Notes under the pieces: model-generated
Databases searched by the model: none
What the model saw: only the letters and a program-made list of their open reading frames with translations
Told to the model about the DNA's origin: nothing
Position numbers and translations under genes: made by a program
Source of the DNA: Cepaea nemoralis
Taxonomy: Eukaryota; Mollusca; Gastropoda; Stylommatophora; Helicidae
NCBI GenBank assembly: GCA_014155875.1
Contig: JACEFZ010002052.1
Coordinates: 1-64,000, forward strand
Reading direction: 5' to 3'
Length of the DNA stretch: 64,000 nt
Part shown: piece by piece, positions 12,201 to 27,200 of the stretch
Layout: every line of letters starts with the position of its first letter
Position numbering within the stretch: the first letter of the stretch is position 1

Positions 12201-15200
12201 CAAGCAAGCAAGCAAGCACCACAGTAAGTCCAGGACAAATACATTTCATGTAACTGATATATGCTGTGTTCATTCTTCAGTTCTTACCTTCCAGTATGGT
12301 TTTTATAAAAGTGTTATGTCTTTTAACAGGGCTGAAATATTTAACTTGCTTTTTTTTAATTCCATTCATCAACTCTCTTTTCATTCCCAGTTTTTCTAGA
12401 ACCTCTGCGTTTTATTGTTTTTGTTTTCATGAAATATGACATACATTCTGTATATCTACATCTCCAGGGCCTCTACTAACTGCCTCTGCCGTTACTCAAT
12501 TTGTTGTGCAGAATTTTGTATGTCATCACTAACAAGCCATGATCACTAACAACCTAAAACACCACAGTAAGTCCAGGACAAATACATTTCATGCAACTGA
12601 TATATGATGTGTTCATTCTTCAGAGAGGTAAATAACATTTTCAAAACCTGGTGAAGAGTGATCTAGATAAATAGCAGTTTCCTGACATTTGTTTACTACT
12701 ATTCTGAAAGTTAAGAAAATTTAGATTTTTATATTCTCTTATTTTCAGCGAGCCAAGGTGGCATAGTGGTCAGTGAACTTGCTTACCAAAACATTGATCC
12801 AGGTTTAGCAGTTTCTTGTTTCCTGACCAGTACAGCCCTGAAGTCGAACCAGTCTCATGAAATGGGAATCTGATAATCTTCTGACCTTTTGCAGAAGGCA
12901 GTGAGGAAGGGATGTGGCCACTCAACATCATTTTGCCAAGACCTAGAATATGTTACTGCCTAACACTTCACACCTCAATGGCAGTATCTGCAATTGCCAT
13001 TAACTACCGTTATTTTCTAGCTCTTTTGTTTCCCTTCAGAAAACCAATTCTTTACATTGGATGCTGATCAATAGTCGAAAACGTCTAATGACAAATATAT
13101 CTGCAATATGCGGCAAAACAATCAATGGACAAAACTATTCCAGATAATATTAATGTATGATAGGAAAATATAAACTATAACCACCCATCCTTATGCATTA
13201 CATGCTGCAAGATATGTGATCTGTGACAACTGAAACAGCAAAACAAGATTACATGCTGTCTACTGCCATAACTTTGGAACCCCAGTAACACAGTGACTAC
13301 TGCCATAACTTTGAAACCCCAGTAACACAGTGACTACTGCCATAACTTTGGAACCCCAGTAACACAGTGATTACTGCCATAACTTTGGAACCCCAGTAAC
13401 ACAGTGACTACTGCCATAACTTTGGAACCCCAGTAACACAGTGACTACTGCTATAACTTTGGAACCCCAGTAACAGTGATTACTGCCATAACTTTGGAAC
13501 CCAGTAACACAGTGACTACTGCCATAACTATGGAACCCCAGTAACACAGTGACTACTGCCATAACTTTGGAACCCCAGTAACACAGTGACTACTGCCATA
13601 ACTTTGGAACCCCAGTAACACAGTGACTGTTGCCATAACTTTGGAACCCCAGTAACACAATGACTAGCATGGCTGCCTGCCAGCCCAGAGGTTGTGTTTC
13701 AATTGCTCATCGAGGCAGACGTTTCTATTTGATCTAGGCTTCAGGGTTAAACAGGTTTAAAATGGGTACCAGGACATTTTCTGTGAAGTACAGGCATCTG
13801 ACGTGATAATGACCACATCACAAATCAAGTTAAAAATACTGGGCTGGCGCCACATACCCAATATGCCTCAAGGAGTGAAAAGGGATCCTTTACTTTTTTT
13901 TTACTTGCTGTCTTAACTGCAATAACACTACGAATACAAACCCAACTCCAGCGATAGTAACAGCAACACCAGGAAGGTTAACCCGGTCAACAAATGCCCG
14001 CAGAAGTCGGATGCGTAGGCCTAACGGTGCAAGAAAGCAGTTCTGTTGTAAACAGGCACAATGCAATCACGCCCGAAAAAACTCTCCAGATGAATACAGA
14101 AGAAGTAACAACAACCTACACTGAACAATGGCAACACTAGTACAGGATATACCCTCTACATATAGCAATCTCTCTGTTCTTTTCTAGAATATTTTTGAAT
14201 TTATTGCATGGTTTGCCACCATAGTTAATTGCCTCACAACTGACCTTGGCTTTATGCACATATCAGGTACATCCAGAAGGAAAGTAAGTCTTTAAATACT
14301 GGCAGTAGATAAAATACCACGAAACTGGTTTAGCCAGCAGGTAAAGAGGTAACAGCAAAGGTTTAAGAACCACTGATCTCAACAGTCTTCCTGACTAAAG
14401 AAAGTCTTCTTTGCTCAACCTTTTAACTTTCTGTTTGTAATGCACAGCAATGACAAGCATTATTTTTATTCAGTAACATATTTATTTAACCATAAGAAAT
14501 GTGCTCATACCCTCCATTTGCCATGAATGAATGTGTTCCAATGATGACCTTGTTAACTCTAGGCATGATAGTTCCAATCTGGCACTCAGTTATCAGGGTT
14601 GTGTTTATCTTAGCTGTAGCCAGATTCTTTGCCATTTCATGGCCCTTGGTGAACAAATATAAATCAGTTAGTTATTTGAATGCTTAATTACCCTAGCACA
14701 CATTTCAGTAACAAAACTTAATATTATTCAGTCTCTTACTGTGTCGGTATTCTACAGTTCTGAAGACTTACTGAAAGACAAATGTCAAGTCCACAGTTTT
14801 CTATATATATAACCTTACTGCATGTTTCCTTCCTAGACTGTCTTTATACTTTTGTAAACCAATACATATGCATGTTATACAAGTATATGCACCAAAACGA
14901 GCAATGTTAAGTGAAGTTTTTAAACTGTCATTTAAAACTGTCATTTACTGCCAACATAGTATCTTACGGTGTATGGCAGAGGGGTCTTTGAGCCTGAGGA
15001 ATTAAAGGCTGCCTGGCTAGTGCAGTCGCAGCGAACTGTGCAGGTTAGAATTTTCTTTTTGTCCCCGACAGAAAAAAATCCCACACCTTACCGAGGGATC
15101 GAACCCGGGTCTCCCGAATGAGAGCCCGACGTTCTAGCCACTCAGCCAGCCGCTCCTCAGTGAAGTTTTTAGTGAAGAAGAAATACAAAAATTTTATGAT

Positions 15201-18200
15201 GAAGTAAAAATGGTGATCTCTTAAACCAAAATAGAAGAAATCAAAATAATACGTGGAGATTTTAACACATGAGTAAGAAAGGAAAGAATGGAAGATGTAA
15301 CTGATAACTGATAGAGTGGGCAAAAATAATTGTCCGGATGATTGAAAACACTTGGTTTGGGCATCATATGAGATGATTTAACACATGGAAAAGCTTTGAT
15401 AAGAAAACATTAAACTAAATTGACTACATACCAATTAATACAAGATATGTGATCTGCGACAACTGAAACAGAAAAACAAGATAGAAATGCACTAAGAAAT
15501 GTAAGGCAATGCCTGGTACTCACTATAACAGTGATTATGTCCCATTTGGTGAACAAATAAAAGTACGATTGAAGAGAGGAAAAAAGAGGTTAATAATATG
15601 AGACCTAAAGGAATTCTGAAAGCTGATTAAGAAACTCAAGGGCTATACAGAGTAATTGTGAAAAGCAAATATAATGCAGTAACTATATGGAGGCCAGTCT
15701 CCCTGGTGAAGGTGTTAAAGATGTTGTTCATAATCCCGTGTACCCACGTAATGAAACACAGCTGTGCGATTCAGCAGCGGGTCGCATCGTTTTGGTTACT
15801 TACTGAGGTATGTGAGCCGGTCGTTCAGAAAGCAATGGCAAACTACTGAACGTAAAAATTGCCAAGACATCAACAGTAGCTGAAAAATGCTGGTGTTGAC
15901 CGCAATGTCCTGTAAAAAGGACATGCACACACAAAAAAAACTATATGGTGAACAATGGGAAATGTTAAGGAATTCCATTCATCAAACAAGCAAAGAGATA
16001 TTACCAGAAAGGAAACAAAAGTTAAGAAGAAATGGATGGTTGAAAAAAATCTTAAATGGCCACACAAAACAAAGAATATTTCCATTTCTTTGAATGTTAC
16101 ATTGTGGCATTTCTATTCCTCTTGGAAAAACATAAAGTGTTTTTTTCAACATTTGATTAACCAAATCTTCACCACTCCTCAATTCTTTAACTCATTCAGT
16201 AGTGAACAACTCAACCGGGTTCAACAACATATAACTTCAGGTGCAGCTGTGATTAATATAGACAGCTGTCCTTGCAATTCCCAAGAGACAGTTCAATTGT
16301 TCCAATGAACTCTTGGTCCTCCTTAAAGTCTACTTCTCCATCACTGCAACAAATGGTCTCTAATTCAGTAGATATGTAATCTACTAGACAATAACCTATT
16401 GAGGTTTAAGTTTCAGACATATGGCATGTTTTCAAGCTGCAAACCATAACAACTGTTATTATGAATACAAATATAATAACTTTAATCCATAGCAGTGAAC
16501 TCACCTGATAAAACGGTGCTCCTTCTGAAACTAGGACTTGAAATTTTATATTCTTAAGAGCAGCATTCTAGACAAGAAAAAGAGAGAGAACACTTAATTT
16601 TACAATTTAAATCATAACAGAATCACATCTACCTAGAGAGATACAATGTGAGAAGCCACTATAGAAAAATCAGAATCAGTTTCTGTTTTAGTATTAAACT
16701 AATGCTCCGACAACTGATCATAGATACAAATTTACTACGTCATGAAGTCAGGAGTCACTACAGAAAATTCAGAATCAGCCTATAAATTTAGTATTAAATT
16801 AATGCTCTGACAACTGATTATGGGTACAAATTTACTGTACCATAATGTGAGGAGCTACTACAGAAGATTTAGAATTAGCCTCTAAGTTTAATATTAAACT
16901 AATTTTCATGACAAATTATTATCGGTACAAAAGAACTGTGCAGTGATGTGACAAGCCACTACAGAAAAAGCTCTCCGTTTCAGGGGGGAATAAAAGAATG
17001 TCTTTTAATTACATTACTCCTATAATCTCTAGTAAAGTGTATACTGAGGTCATTCACATTTGTAATGTCATTACCTTGAGAAAGGCTTCTACTGTCCTTG
17101 ATCTGCCTATGGTAAGAATAATGTCATTCTCATTGATGTAGCTGGGTGCCAGGGCAGCAATGTTCTCAACGCTACATAAAACAAAACACTACAATAATTT
17201 ACACAATGAGCATATTCTAGTGTGATCAACATTACTGAGAACACCAGTTTATATAATTAACTTATTTGTCAGCGTCTCACTCGCACACAGGCATTCTAAC
17301 TCCTTCATACGCACTCAAGAAAACATCAGTCGTGCATATGGTTCTTCTCACACTTTATTCAGGCGAACCTGACCACGTTTACAATGTGTACACAGGCGGT
17401 GACTTCATTACATATATATACAAATGCCGCCTTACATACGCTTATAGCACACAGTCAATTACATAAGTCCTACACTCGCTATCTTCAAACTAGCACTCTT
17501 GCAAAAGCTAAACACTCGCTCAGAAAACACAACGTCCTTCCCCTGAAACTGTCTGAGTCCCGTCTGGCGTTTTCAGCCTGGTCGGCTGGACTCGTGGTAC
17601 TGGACCCCGTGCCGTTCGTGACCCCCGTGCTGTCATAGCAGTCACGTCGTACTGCAGTCCGTCCGTGTTAGGTTAGGTTATTCAGTGTACTGACGTCTAG
17701 TCCGTTCAGGGCAGTGTCCCGTGAACTTATGTCCCCTCCTATCACTCGGTCTGGTCCTGCCGATGTCCTGTTTATGACACGTCAGTGTCCCCACCTAAGT
17801 CCTGTCTCCACTCTATCTACTGTCCTGTAGATGTCTTGTCTTATGACCACTCTGTGTCCTGACTTATGTCCTGTCTCTATCCTATCGACTATACGGTCGA
17901 TGTCCTTACCTATGTCCTGTATGTCCTTATCTATGTCGTTCTGACTCTATTCTGTCCCTTGTCCTCTCTATGTCCTGTACCTACACTCCCAACACCCTGA
18001 CAATATTTCATATTCACTGACAGGGTGCCAAGGCAGCACACTGGCTAATATCCTTGCCTGCTGGCTCAGAGTAATGGGATCGAATTAGCTTTGAGATGGA
18101 ATTTTTTAAAAATGACATGAGTTTCCATTTGTCGAAAAGGCCTAAAATGAGTACAAGGAAATATCCTGGAAAGTAAAGGTAACCGGCACAATACCTAATT

Positions 18201-21200
18201 GAGTATGGATTTGTCTGTAAAAATATGGGGCTAACGCGCTCTGTAAACCCAACGTGCCTCATGGCTAGTAAAAAGGTTGTTTACTTGTCATTTTTATTTT
18301 ATTACACCATTCTCTGCTAAATGTGACGATCAGTTGATGTAAGCTGCTTTTGTGCCTGGTGCTGTCCATCCATTCCTCCCCCCTGTGTGTCTACCTGACA
18401 ATGGTAACCTGTCCGATGGTATCTTCTGCCATGACAACCATGACCTTCCTGTTACATGACATGCAGTCATGGGTTACATGGCCTCCAGTCATGGGTCACA
18501 GGACCTCCAGTCATGGGTTATACGACCCCAAGTCTGAGGTGCTGAAAGTTGCTGGGAGAGCAGCCATGACCATTGGATATCTGGTTGGTGGAGACACAGG
18601 GAAGGAATGCCACTTAAAGACCATATGGTGATGTGTAATTAAATATTTTCAAAGTATGCAACTCCATTAAAAGTGACGTAGTAAACTTACCATCCTTCAA
18701 TTTCAGTTTTCAACTCTGTAACGGCTTCAATGATCGATGCCTGCAGATGAATGTACACATTTTGAAAAGGCCAATTGGTTATTTTTGTATGAAATGTAAA
18801 GTAAGAAAGTAAAGGACCCTTTATACAAGCCTTCAGGTGTATGGCTATTTGTATAGACCAATCGGCACTTGAGGGGTGATGTGGTCAATGTACATGTCAG
18901 CCGCTTTCACTTCTCCAGACACCTCCAGGTACCTATTTTAGACTGGGTCGGCCTCTGTCACCTCTTACGACATGCAGGTAGGCTACAGTGTTATGATTCA
19001 TTGCTTCCTGTATGAGTCCCAGTAACATAAGGGTAACTCAGTCTTTCAGTCTTGTCCCTGTTTGGTTTGACTGTCATCATCTCCAACAGTAAGCTAAACT
19101 AGTTCTGCATTTGTTATTATATCAGGACATCTAATTCATGGTTTCACTGAATGAACCTTTGGGCAGCAATCTGCAGTGCTGATGTCACTTTTATTTATTT
19201 TTTTTTAAAGATCTACAATTTTCTGCAAAGATTTCCCCTGGACATTGGGGTGGAGTCGGCTGACAATGAAATACCTATAACCTGTGGAAGAATCACTACC
19301 CACCTAGGCCTAATCCCAGCTAGGCCATATGTTCTGTGCTAGTTACATCCTAATATGTCTCTCCGCAGATGTGAAGTTCCAGTATCGGTCTTGCACGCCC
19401 CGCTGGTTTCAGAGCTTAGAGAGAGTAAGGAGAACTCTGCAACACAGTGTCCTGGAGATGGCACATTGGCACCGGGTTAAGAGAAAAGTCTCTACAGCAA
19501 CCTCACCCCGATGAAAGCAAGCCCTTTTCAGGATGCAGATGAACTGAAGGTCAATACAGACTTACAACTCAAGACTTCCAGAGATTTCACAACCACATAA
19601 TCATTCACATAAATCAACAAGAAAGTAAAGATATGATACCTTCAAAGCGGGTATTGATTTACTGTAGTCGTCTTCTTCTTCATCACCTCCTCCATCAGAA
19701 ATTGATAGGCTCTGTTAATAAAATATAAGACAAATAACATAATTTAATACACCATTAAGATAACTTTAGAAAAACCACTTCTCAAGGTTCTATTTTGTTA
19801 TCCATTATAAAGAAAGAAATTGGACTTCCAGTCCCCAAGATGGCGGATGGGCATTTGAACCATTAAGGGCTCTGGAGTGTTTACGCTTGTGGCTACGGTT
19901 TGCATTCGCATTTTCCTCATGTTGGACTGGTAGTGCATGGTTCCATCGCCTTGCTACTGAGTGTGTGGCGCGACACTGTGTGCTGTGAATTTTGTGTGGA
20001 ATGCCTTTACATCTATCCCCGGTTGTTTGTAGCATGAACTGCATGTTCGGAACGATTGCTGCCGGTTGTCGCTGAATTGATTGATTTGCCTTTTCGGTTC
20101 ACGAGTGCATTTTTCAGGAGCTCCTGGGAATCGTCGCTGGAGCTATGGAGTTTGTGCTTTGTGCGGCACTTTCGCAGGGTCGCCCTGCGGAAAGAGACTG
20201 AGCCATATGGGATAAAACCCAGGTCAATGAAGTCTTTCTGGTGACTGCCGATTCCATCGATGATGAACTGTATTTTTCGTGGAGGACTTTTGTGTTGGCA
20301 TTCTGGCGCGGCATTATGCACAGTGTACCTGTGCAGGCTGTTGGCTTGCCAGAGACTCCTGTCTGTTCCACTTTTCACAATTGGGCAGTGAGGAGCATTT
20401 TGTGTGATATTCACTGGCACAGGAATGGAACATAATGGGGAACGACCAGGTGCCGTGAAGTTGGAACTGCGACCAACTAACTAACGAAAGAAATTCAAAT
20501 GGTCTAAATTTTTTAAAAGAAATTATTATATCTTGTACACTCTATAGGCCTTTCGGGAGCCATGGTACAACAGAGGCTAGCAAGCTTGCCTGCTGACCCA
20601 GTGGTCATACTCATATCTTCCAATCCCTATCAAGGAAGGGATTTTTAAAAACCTGACCCAGAATCCCAGGTCAACCAAATGAGATAATGATATAACTAGA
20701 AAGTCCATCTGTAGGAAAACACAGGGCGAATGAAATAGAGGGAGACCTGAAAGCACAGAGAGAATAAAATCAGAGACAGATGAATAATATGGGGGAGAAC
20801 ATGGAGGGAACTACAATAAAATCAGAGACAGGTGAATAATATGGGGGAGAACATGGAGGGAACTACAATAAAATCAGAGACAGATGAATAATATGGGGGA
20901 GAACATGGAGGGAACTACAATAAAATCAGAGACAGATGAATAATATGGGGGAGAACATGGAGGGAACTACAATAAAATCAGAGACAGATAAATAATATGG
21001 GGGAGAACATGGAGTGAACTACAATAAAATCAGAGACAGATGAATAATATGGGGGAGAACATGGAGGGAACTACAATAAAATCAGAGACAGGTGAATAAT
21101 ATGGGGGAGAACATGGAGGGAACTACAATAAAATCAGAGACAGATAAATAATATGGGGGAGAACATGAAGTGAACTACAATAAAATCAGAGACAGATGAA

Positions 21201-24200
21201 TAATATGGGGGAGAACATGGAGGGAACTACAAAAAAATCAGAGACAGGTGAATAATATGGGGGAGAACATGTGGGGAACTACAATAAAATCAGAGACAGA
21301 TGAATAATATGGGGGAGAACTTGGAGGGAACTATAATAAAATCAGAGACAGGTGAATAATATGGGGGAGAACTTGGAGGGAACTACAATAAAATCAGAGA
21401 CAGGTGAATAATATGGGGGAGAACATGGAGGGAACTACAATAAAATCATAGACAGATGAATAATATGGGGGAGAACATGGAGGGAACTACAATAAAATCA
21501 GAGACATGTGAATAATATGGGGGAGAACATGGAGGGAACTACAATAAAATCAGAGACAGATAAATAATATGGGGGAGAACATGGAGGGAACTACAATAAA
21601 ATCAGAGACAGATGAATAATATGGGGGAGAACATGGAGGGAACTACAATAAAATCAGAGACAGGTGAATAATATGGGGGAGAACATGTGGGGAACTACAA
21701 TAAAATCAGAGACAGATGAATAATATGGGGGAGAACATGTGGGGAACTACAATAAAATCAGAGACAGGTGAATAATATGGTGGAGAACATGTGGGGAACT
21801 ACAATAAAATCAGAGACAGATGAATAATATGGGGGAGAACATGGAGGGAACTACAATAAAATCATAGACAGATGAATAATATGGGGGAGAACATGTGGGG
21901 AACTACAATAAAATCATAGATGAATAATATGGGAGAGAACATGGAGGGAACTACAATAAAATCATAGACAGATGAATAATATGGGGGAGAACATGGAGGG
22001 AACTACAATAAAATCATAGACAGATGAATAATATGGGGGAGAACATGTGGGGAACTACAATAAAATCATAGACAGATGAATAATATGGGGGAGAACATGT
22101 GGGGAACTACAATAAAATCAGAGACAGGTGAATAATATGGGGGAGAACATGTGGGGAACTACAATAAAATCAGAGACAGATGAATAATATGGGGGAGAAC
22201 ATGTGGGGAACTACAATAAAATCAGAGACAGGTGAATAATATGGTGGAGAACATGTGGGGAACTACAATAAAATCAGAGACAGGTGAATAATATGGGGGA
22301 GAACATGTGGGGAACTACAATAAAATCAGAGACAGATGAATAATATGGGGGAGAACTTGTGGGGAACTACAATAAAATCAGAGACAGGTGAATAATATGG
22401 GGGAGAACATGTGGGGAACTACAATAAAATCAGAGACAGATGAATAATATGGGGGAGAACTTGTAGGGAACTACAATAAAATCAGAGACAGATGAATAAT
22501 ATGGGGGAGGACATGGAGGGAACTACAATAAAATCAGAGACAGGTGAATAATATGGGGGAAAACATGTGGGGAACTACAATAAAATCAGAGACAGATGAA
22601 TAATATGGGGGAGAACTTGTAGGGAACTACAATAAAATCAGAGACAGATGAATAATATGGGGGAGAACATGTGGGGAACTACAATAAAATCAGAGACAGA
22701 TGAATAATATGGGGGAGAACATGTGGGGAACTACAATAAAATCAGAGACAGGTGAATAATATGGTGGAGAACATGTGGGGAACTACAATAAAATCAGAGA
22801 CAGGTGAATAATATGGGGGAGAACATGGAGGGAACTACAAGCGGTAGCAAAAGAATATGGCATGAGTTGGTTGAGGGCAGATCCTCCATGGTAAATAAAG
22901 TGCAGACGAAGGAACATGATACTGACCAGATCACTCATAATATGTCAATTGTCCATAACAATATGATGTTAGCACCATATACCTGATAAACCTGAAGGTG
23001 TGGAAATGGGTCTTCTACCGCCCTTTACTATACTCTCTCTCTCTCCCTCTCTCAGTCTTAACATCAGTTGCTTTTTACTCATAGTAAGTAGATTACACAT
23101 GGCTTTATCTCATATGCTGAAGACAATTAATAGCAACATGAATGTTTACAGTCAGTCAAAAACAAAATGTTGATACAAAATTAATAGTGATATCCTGAAG
23201 TTCAGCAAATGAAAAATGACAACTGAGTTCAATTATACAGGGGTTTGAGAATCTCATAAAGTCAATGACAAGTCAGTGTTTTGTTTAAATACATCTTTGT
23301 AATGCAAAGATGCCACTTGTGCTTAGCTACTTTTCCGCTCAACCGATAAAACTGCTGTATCTTCTCTTTAAACATCAAAATATGAAACAAATGTTTAACA
23401 TTATACAACCTTATAAACAAAATAAGGAGCACAGTAAGAATATCACTATTGCTTGATATTAATTAAAACTAATAAAAACCCATTATCTGAAATAATAAAT
23501 GCTTTATTTACCAATTATAATCCAAAGGGGTCTAGTCTAATAAGATATTACCTATAGAAAGAACTTTTTAATGCTAACAAAAAGAAAATAACAATTAGTC
23601 CTTCAGAATATTCAAACTGTTTCTTACTAATAAACAGTAATGGACTCTCTCTCACATCTTGAGGCATAATGGGACTAAGAGTTAAGGACCCTGTTCGTAA
23701 TCCTGTATACTCTCGTGAGAAACACAGCTGCGTGAGATTCAGCAGCGGATCATGTCGCATTGGTTACTTACAGAGGTATGTGAGCTGATCATTCAGAAAG
23801 CAATGGCAAACTACTGAATGTAAAACTTGCCAAGACATCAAAACAGCAGTGATGTCCTGTAAATAGGTTATGCCCCCCCCCCCCCCCCAAAAAAAAACAT
23901 CGACACTCGAATGGTGATATCATCATCAATATCACACCCCAAGATATTTTCTGGTGCCAATTTTAGGCCGGGTCAACCTGAGAGCTCAGGACAAGTTTTT
24001 AAATCTGCATTGATGGGGATTCAAACACATGACCACCATTCTGGCAGGCAAATCTCACACTTCTTACCAGAAGTACACACACAAAAATTACCTGCATATC
24101 AGAAGAAAGCTGTCTTTCATCAGCCGGAGATGACAGCGCCCTATGTTAATGATAAAATAAAAGGGTATCAATGACAATCTGGAGGAAAAACCTATTGGTA

Positions 24201-27200
24201 CAACGTGCCAGGTCGTTGTTGGTGTCCGCCAGAAGCGTTTACTTGCTCATGGAAAACCCCAAATGATGCTACCAATGCAGCACCATAAAAACTTTCTAGA
24301 AAATGTTTCTACAACTTTTCTTCTTCATTCTTCCCCCTTTGAGTAGAAAGTACCACACTTGGCTATGCACCTCTTTGTCATAAACCTTTGCGTCCAACTT
24401 TGACATACACGCACTCCCTATTTCAGATTTATTTCTGCAAGACAGATGTCACCCAAGGTAATGGGCTTTATCTATATGTGGGTAAATGTTCCTCCTAATG
24501 AATTTGCCAAGTCATTAGACATACAATCTGCCGTTTGCGATTTCAAACTATCCTGGGATTCTTAATGTTCACAACTTACACATAGGAACTCCCCTTTTTA
24601 ACTTTTATCCAGGAAGGCTAGATATCTAAACATACCACACAAGTGATCAAGCAGTTATCTGATATTTTAAATTGACGGTTTTTATAACAATTCCCGGACC
24701 TATGCCGGGAGTGAACCAGATAACTTCGGAACAGGAGGCAGACAAAGAAACCTCTCAGCCATTCTTCTATCCATTCCAATAGCCTGACAACTGATTAAAC
24801 ATATGGTTTCTGCAACTCCTTGTCTATAGTGAAGCTTATTTATGCACAGTGCTTACATGTTATTTTGTTGCTGCTGCTTGCTTGCATTCGCTGGCTGTGA
24901 ACTTCAGCGTGAAGACCTGTATGTCGGATGGTGACATCCTGTTGTCCAACATCAGTGCGATGTCATACCGGACTGAGGTTTGCGAGAGTATCCGTTGTCC
25001 CATGTCTGGCTTATTGGTGTGCAGACTGGTGGTTCCTTGCCATGCAGGCAGATACTCTCCGACTTCGGAAGAATCAGCGATCCTACTACGTTAGCCAGGA
25101 TCCCGAAGGGACCTGTTGCCCAGGATGCACGACTAGGACGTGTTAGTAGGTCTTGGCCAGTATAGAATCTGGCCCTGGTGCCTTGGAAACACCTCTGCGT
25201 CCCGTTATTTTGTGAAAACTATATGTGCAATGGAAATGGGGTTTTGGATCACTAATGTGATCTTAACAATATGAAAGGCCAAGAGGATCAGAGCATTCAT
25301 TGTGAAAACATCTGGTACGCTGATTCAGTGGTAGCAGATTCAACTCCTACACCGGTCAGCTGGACTACAATTTTAACTTCCTGTCTTTGTCTTGGGGATG
25401 TAAATTACAAGTACATCTGAAGTTGGAATGGGTTTGCCTGATGGTGAAGGACACTCTAACAGGGAAAGATAATCCCCATGCAAAAATCAGTCCAATGCAC
25501 TAGAAGTTGTAGCACGGATATGGACTATGCTTGAGTTCAAAGCGAGCGGGCAAAAAAAAAAGTACAAGCTTTTAGTAATGTTTGAAAATCCACATATAAT
25601 GTGTCAAGACGCAAACACATGAGAGGACAATACAAGTGAATAAAAGCAGATTGATTATAACGAGGAGTGGCAAAAGTCTTTTATATCTAATTTTCTGATA
25701 AACTGACATCACCTGAATCTATATATGCAAGTGTTAATTGAGAAAAAAAAACTTTATAAAATGGCATTTTGAAAAAAAGAAATACATTGTACTTTTAAAA
25801 AATGAGTACAACTTACTACTGGCACCGCTGATCGTATTCCGGCACGAACCTAAGGCCTTGACCATGTTCACTTAGGTTTATGCAGGAATACGATCAGCAT
25901 TACCAGTAGTGGGTTGTGCTCAATCATAAAAACTTCAAATCCCAAAACAACCAAATAAAACAATGTACTTTGTTTCCCAGGAAAATGACAATGGCAAATC
26001 TTGCACTCACCACTTGTAGAACTCATGCACATCCTCCGAATGAATCTGCTGCCTGCTTATATGGATGGCACTAAGTCATCTTCTTTTTTTGCCCATTATC
26101 CCCATTTATCAAGCCGTCCTATCTTTTGCCATTTCTTCTTCCTCCCAATATTATTCACCTGTCTTTAATTCTCCTCTCCATGTGTTTTTAGGTCGCCCAC
26201 TACTTTATTTTCCTTGTGGGTTCCAGATAAGAGAGTGTCTGTCTAATTATCCTATCCTCAGGTTTTTTCACTGAATGTCCTATCCAGTGCCAGAATCTGT
26301 TCCTTACCTCCTGTTCATCAGAATTAACAATGTTATCATTAGTACCCAATTCCTTAAGTCATACACGAGAAAACAACTTAAATTGTAAGGTTCCATCCAC
26401 ATCAACATCATGACACAACAGATTTAATACATATATTTATACCTGTACTCCTCTCGAATAATCTTCAGTACTCTGCGAACCATGTTGCCAACAATATTTT
26501 CCGATGGATCTCCAGCCTGAATATTCTTTCCTTCTGTTCTAACATGTTTCAGAAGATCTCTAATTAAATAATAAAAATAGTAACATACTTTAATAGGAAC
26601 AATTTAAATGTCAAGGTATGTTTTAAAAAAATTAAACAACCATGTGCAGAATCTGCTTCCCATAACATGTATGCTTCTTTGGTATAAAGGATCATATATA
26701 AAGTTTTCTTAGTGTAAAATGTATTCATCTTTAATTATAAACTGTCACATAAAGTTTTCTTTTCAAAAATGTATGTGTGAAAATAATAATATGCAAAGCT
26801 TTCTGCTGGTAGTTTTTTTTCTTAATATTCTATGTAATTTTACAAATGGTTTATCTTTAATGTATAAAAAAGAAGCAAACACACACACAAAGCTGAATCA
26901 TAAAAAATATCATATTTTTAAAAAACATAATTCAGAAAGGTACTCATATTTATACTCAATTCTTCTCATGTCTTTTAGAAGACTGACCACAACAGTTACT
27001 GTCCAGTTGTTCTTACTCTTCATCAACATTCTAGCTGTTGACCATCCTTCATTTGCATGGTCACATAACTTCTGCTTCGCCTCAGCTTTACACTATCTAT
27101 TCATGTCTGTCAATGCTCTCTTGTATAGTCCATGTCTTGTGACAGTGATCATGTCTGTCCACAACCCTTTGTCTTATGTACGATCATTTCTGATATCGTT

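Noticed and set aside
14355..14376. Possible hAT terminus (ggtttaagaaccactga)
   Set aside because: A short match with no partner end or 8-bp duplication found.
15095..15158. A tRNA gene
   Set aside because: A and B boxes are present, but the acceptor stem does not close and the unit continues into a SINE body with target duplications.
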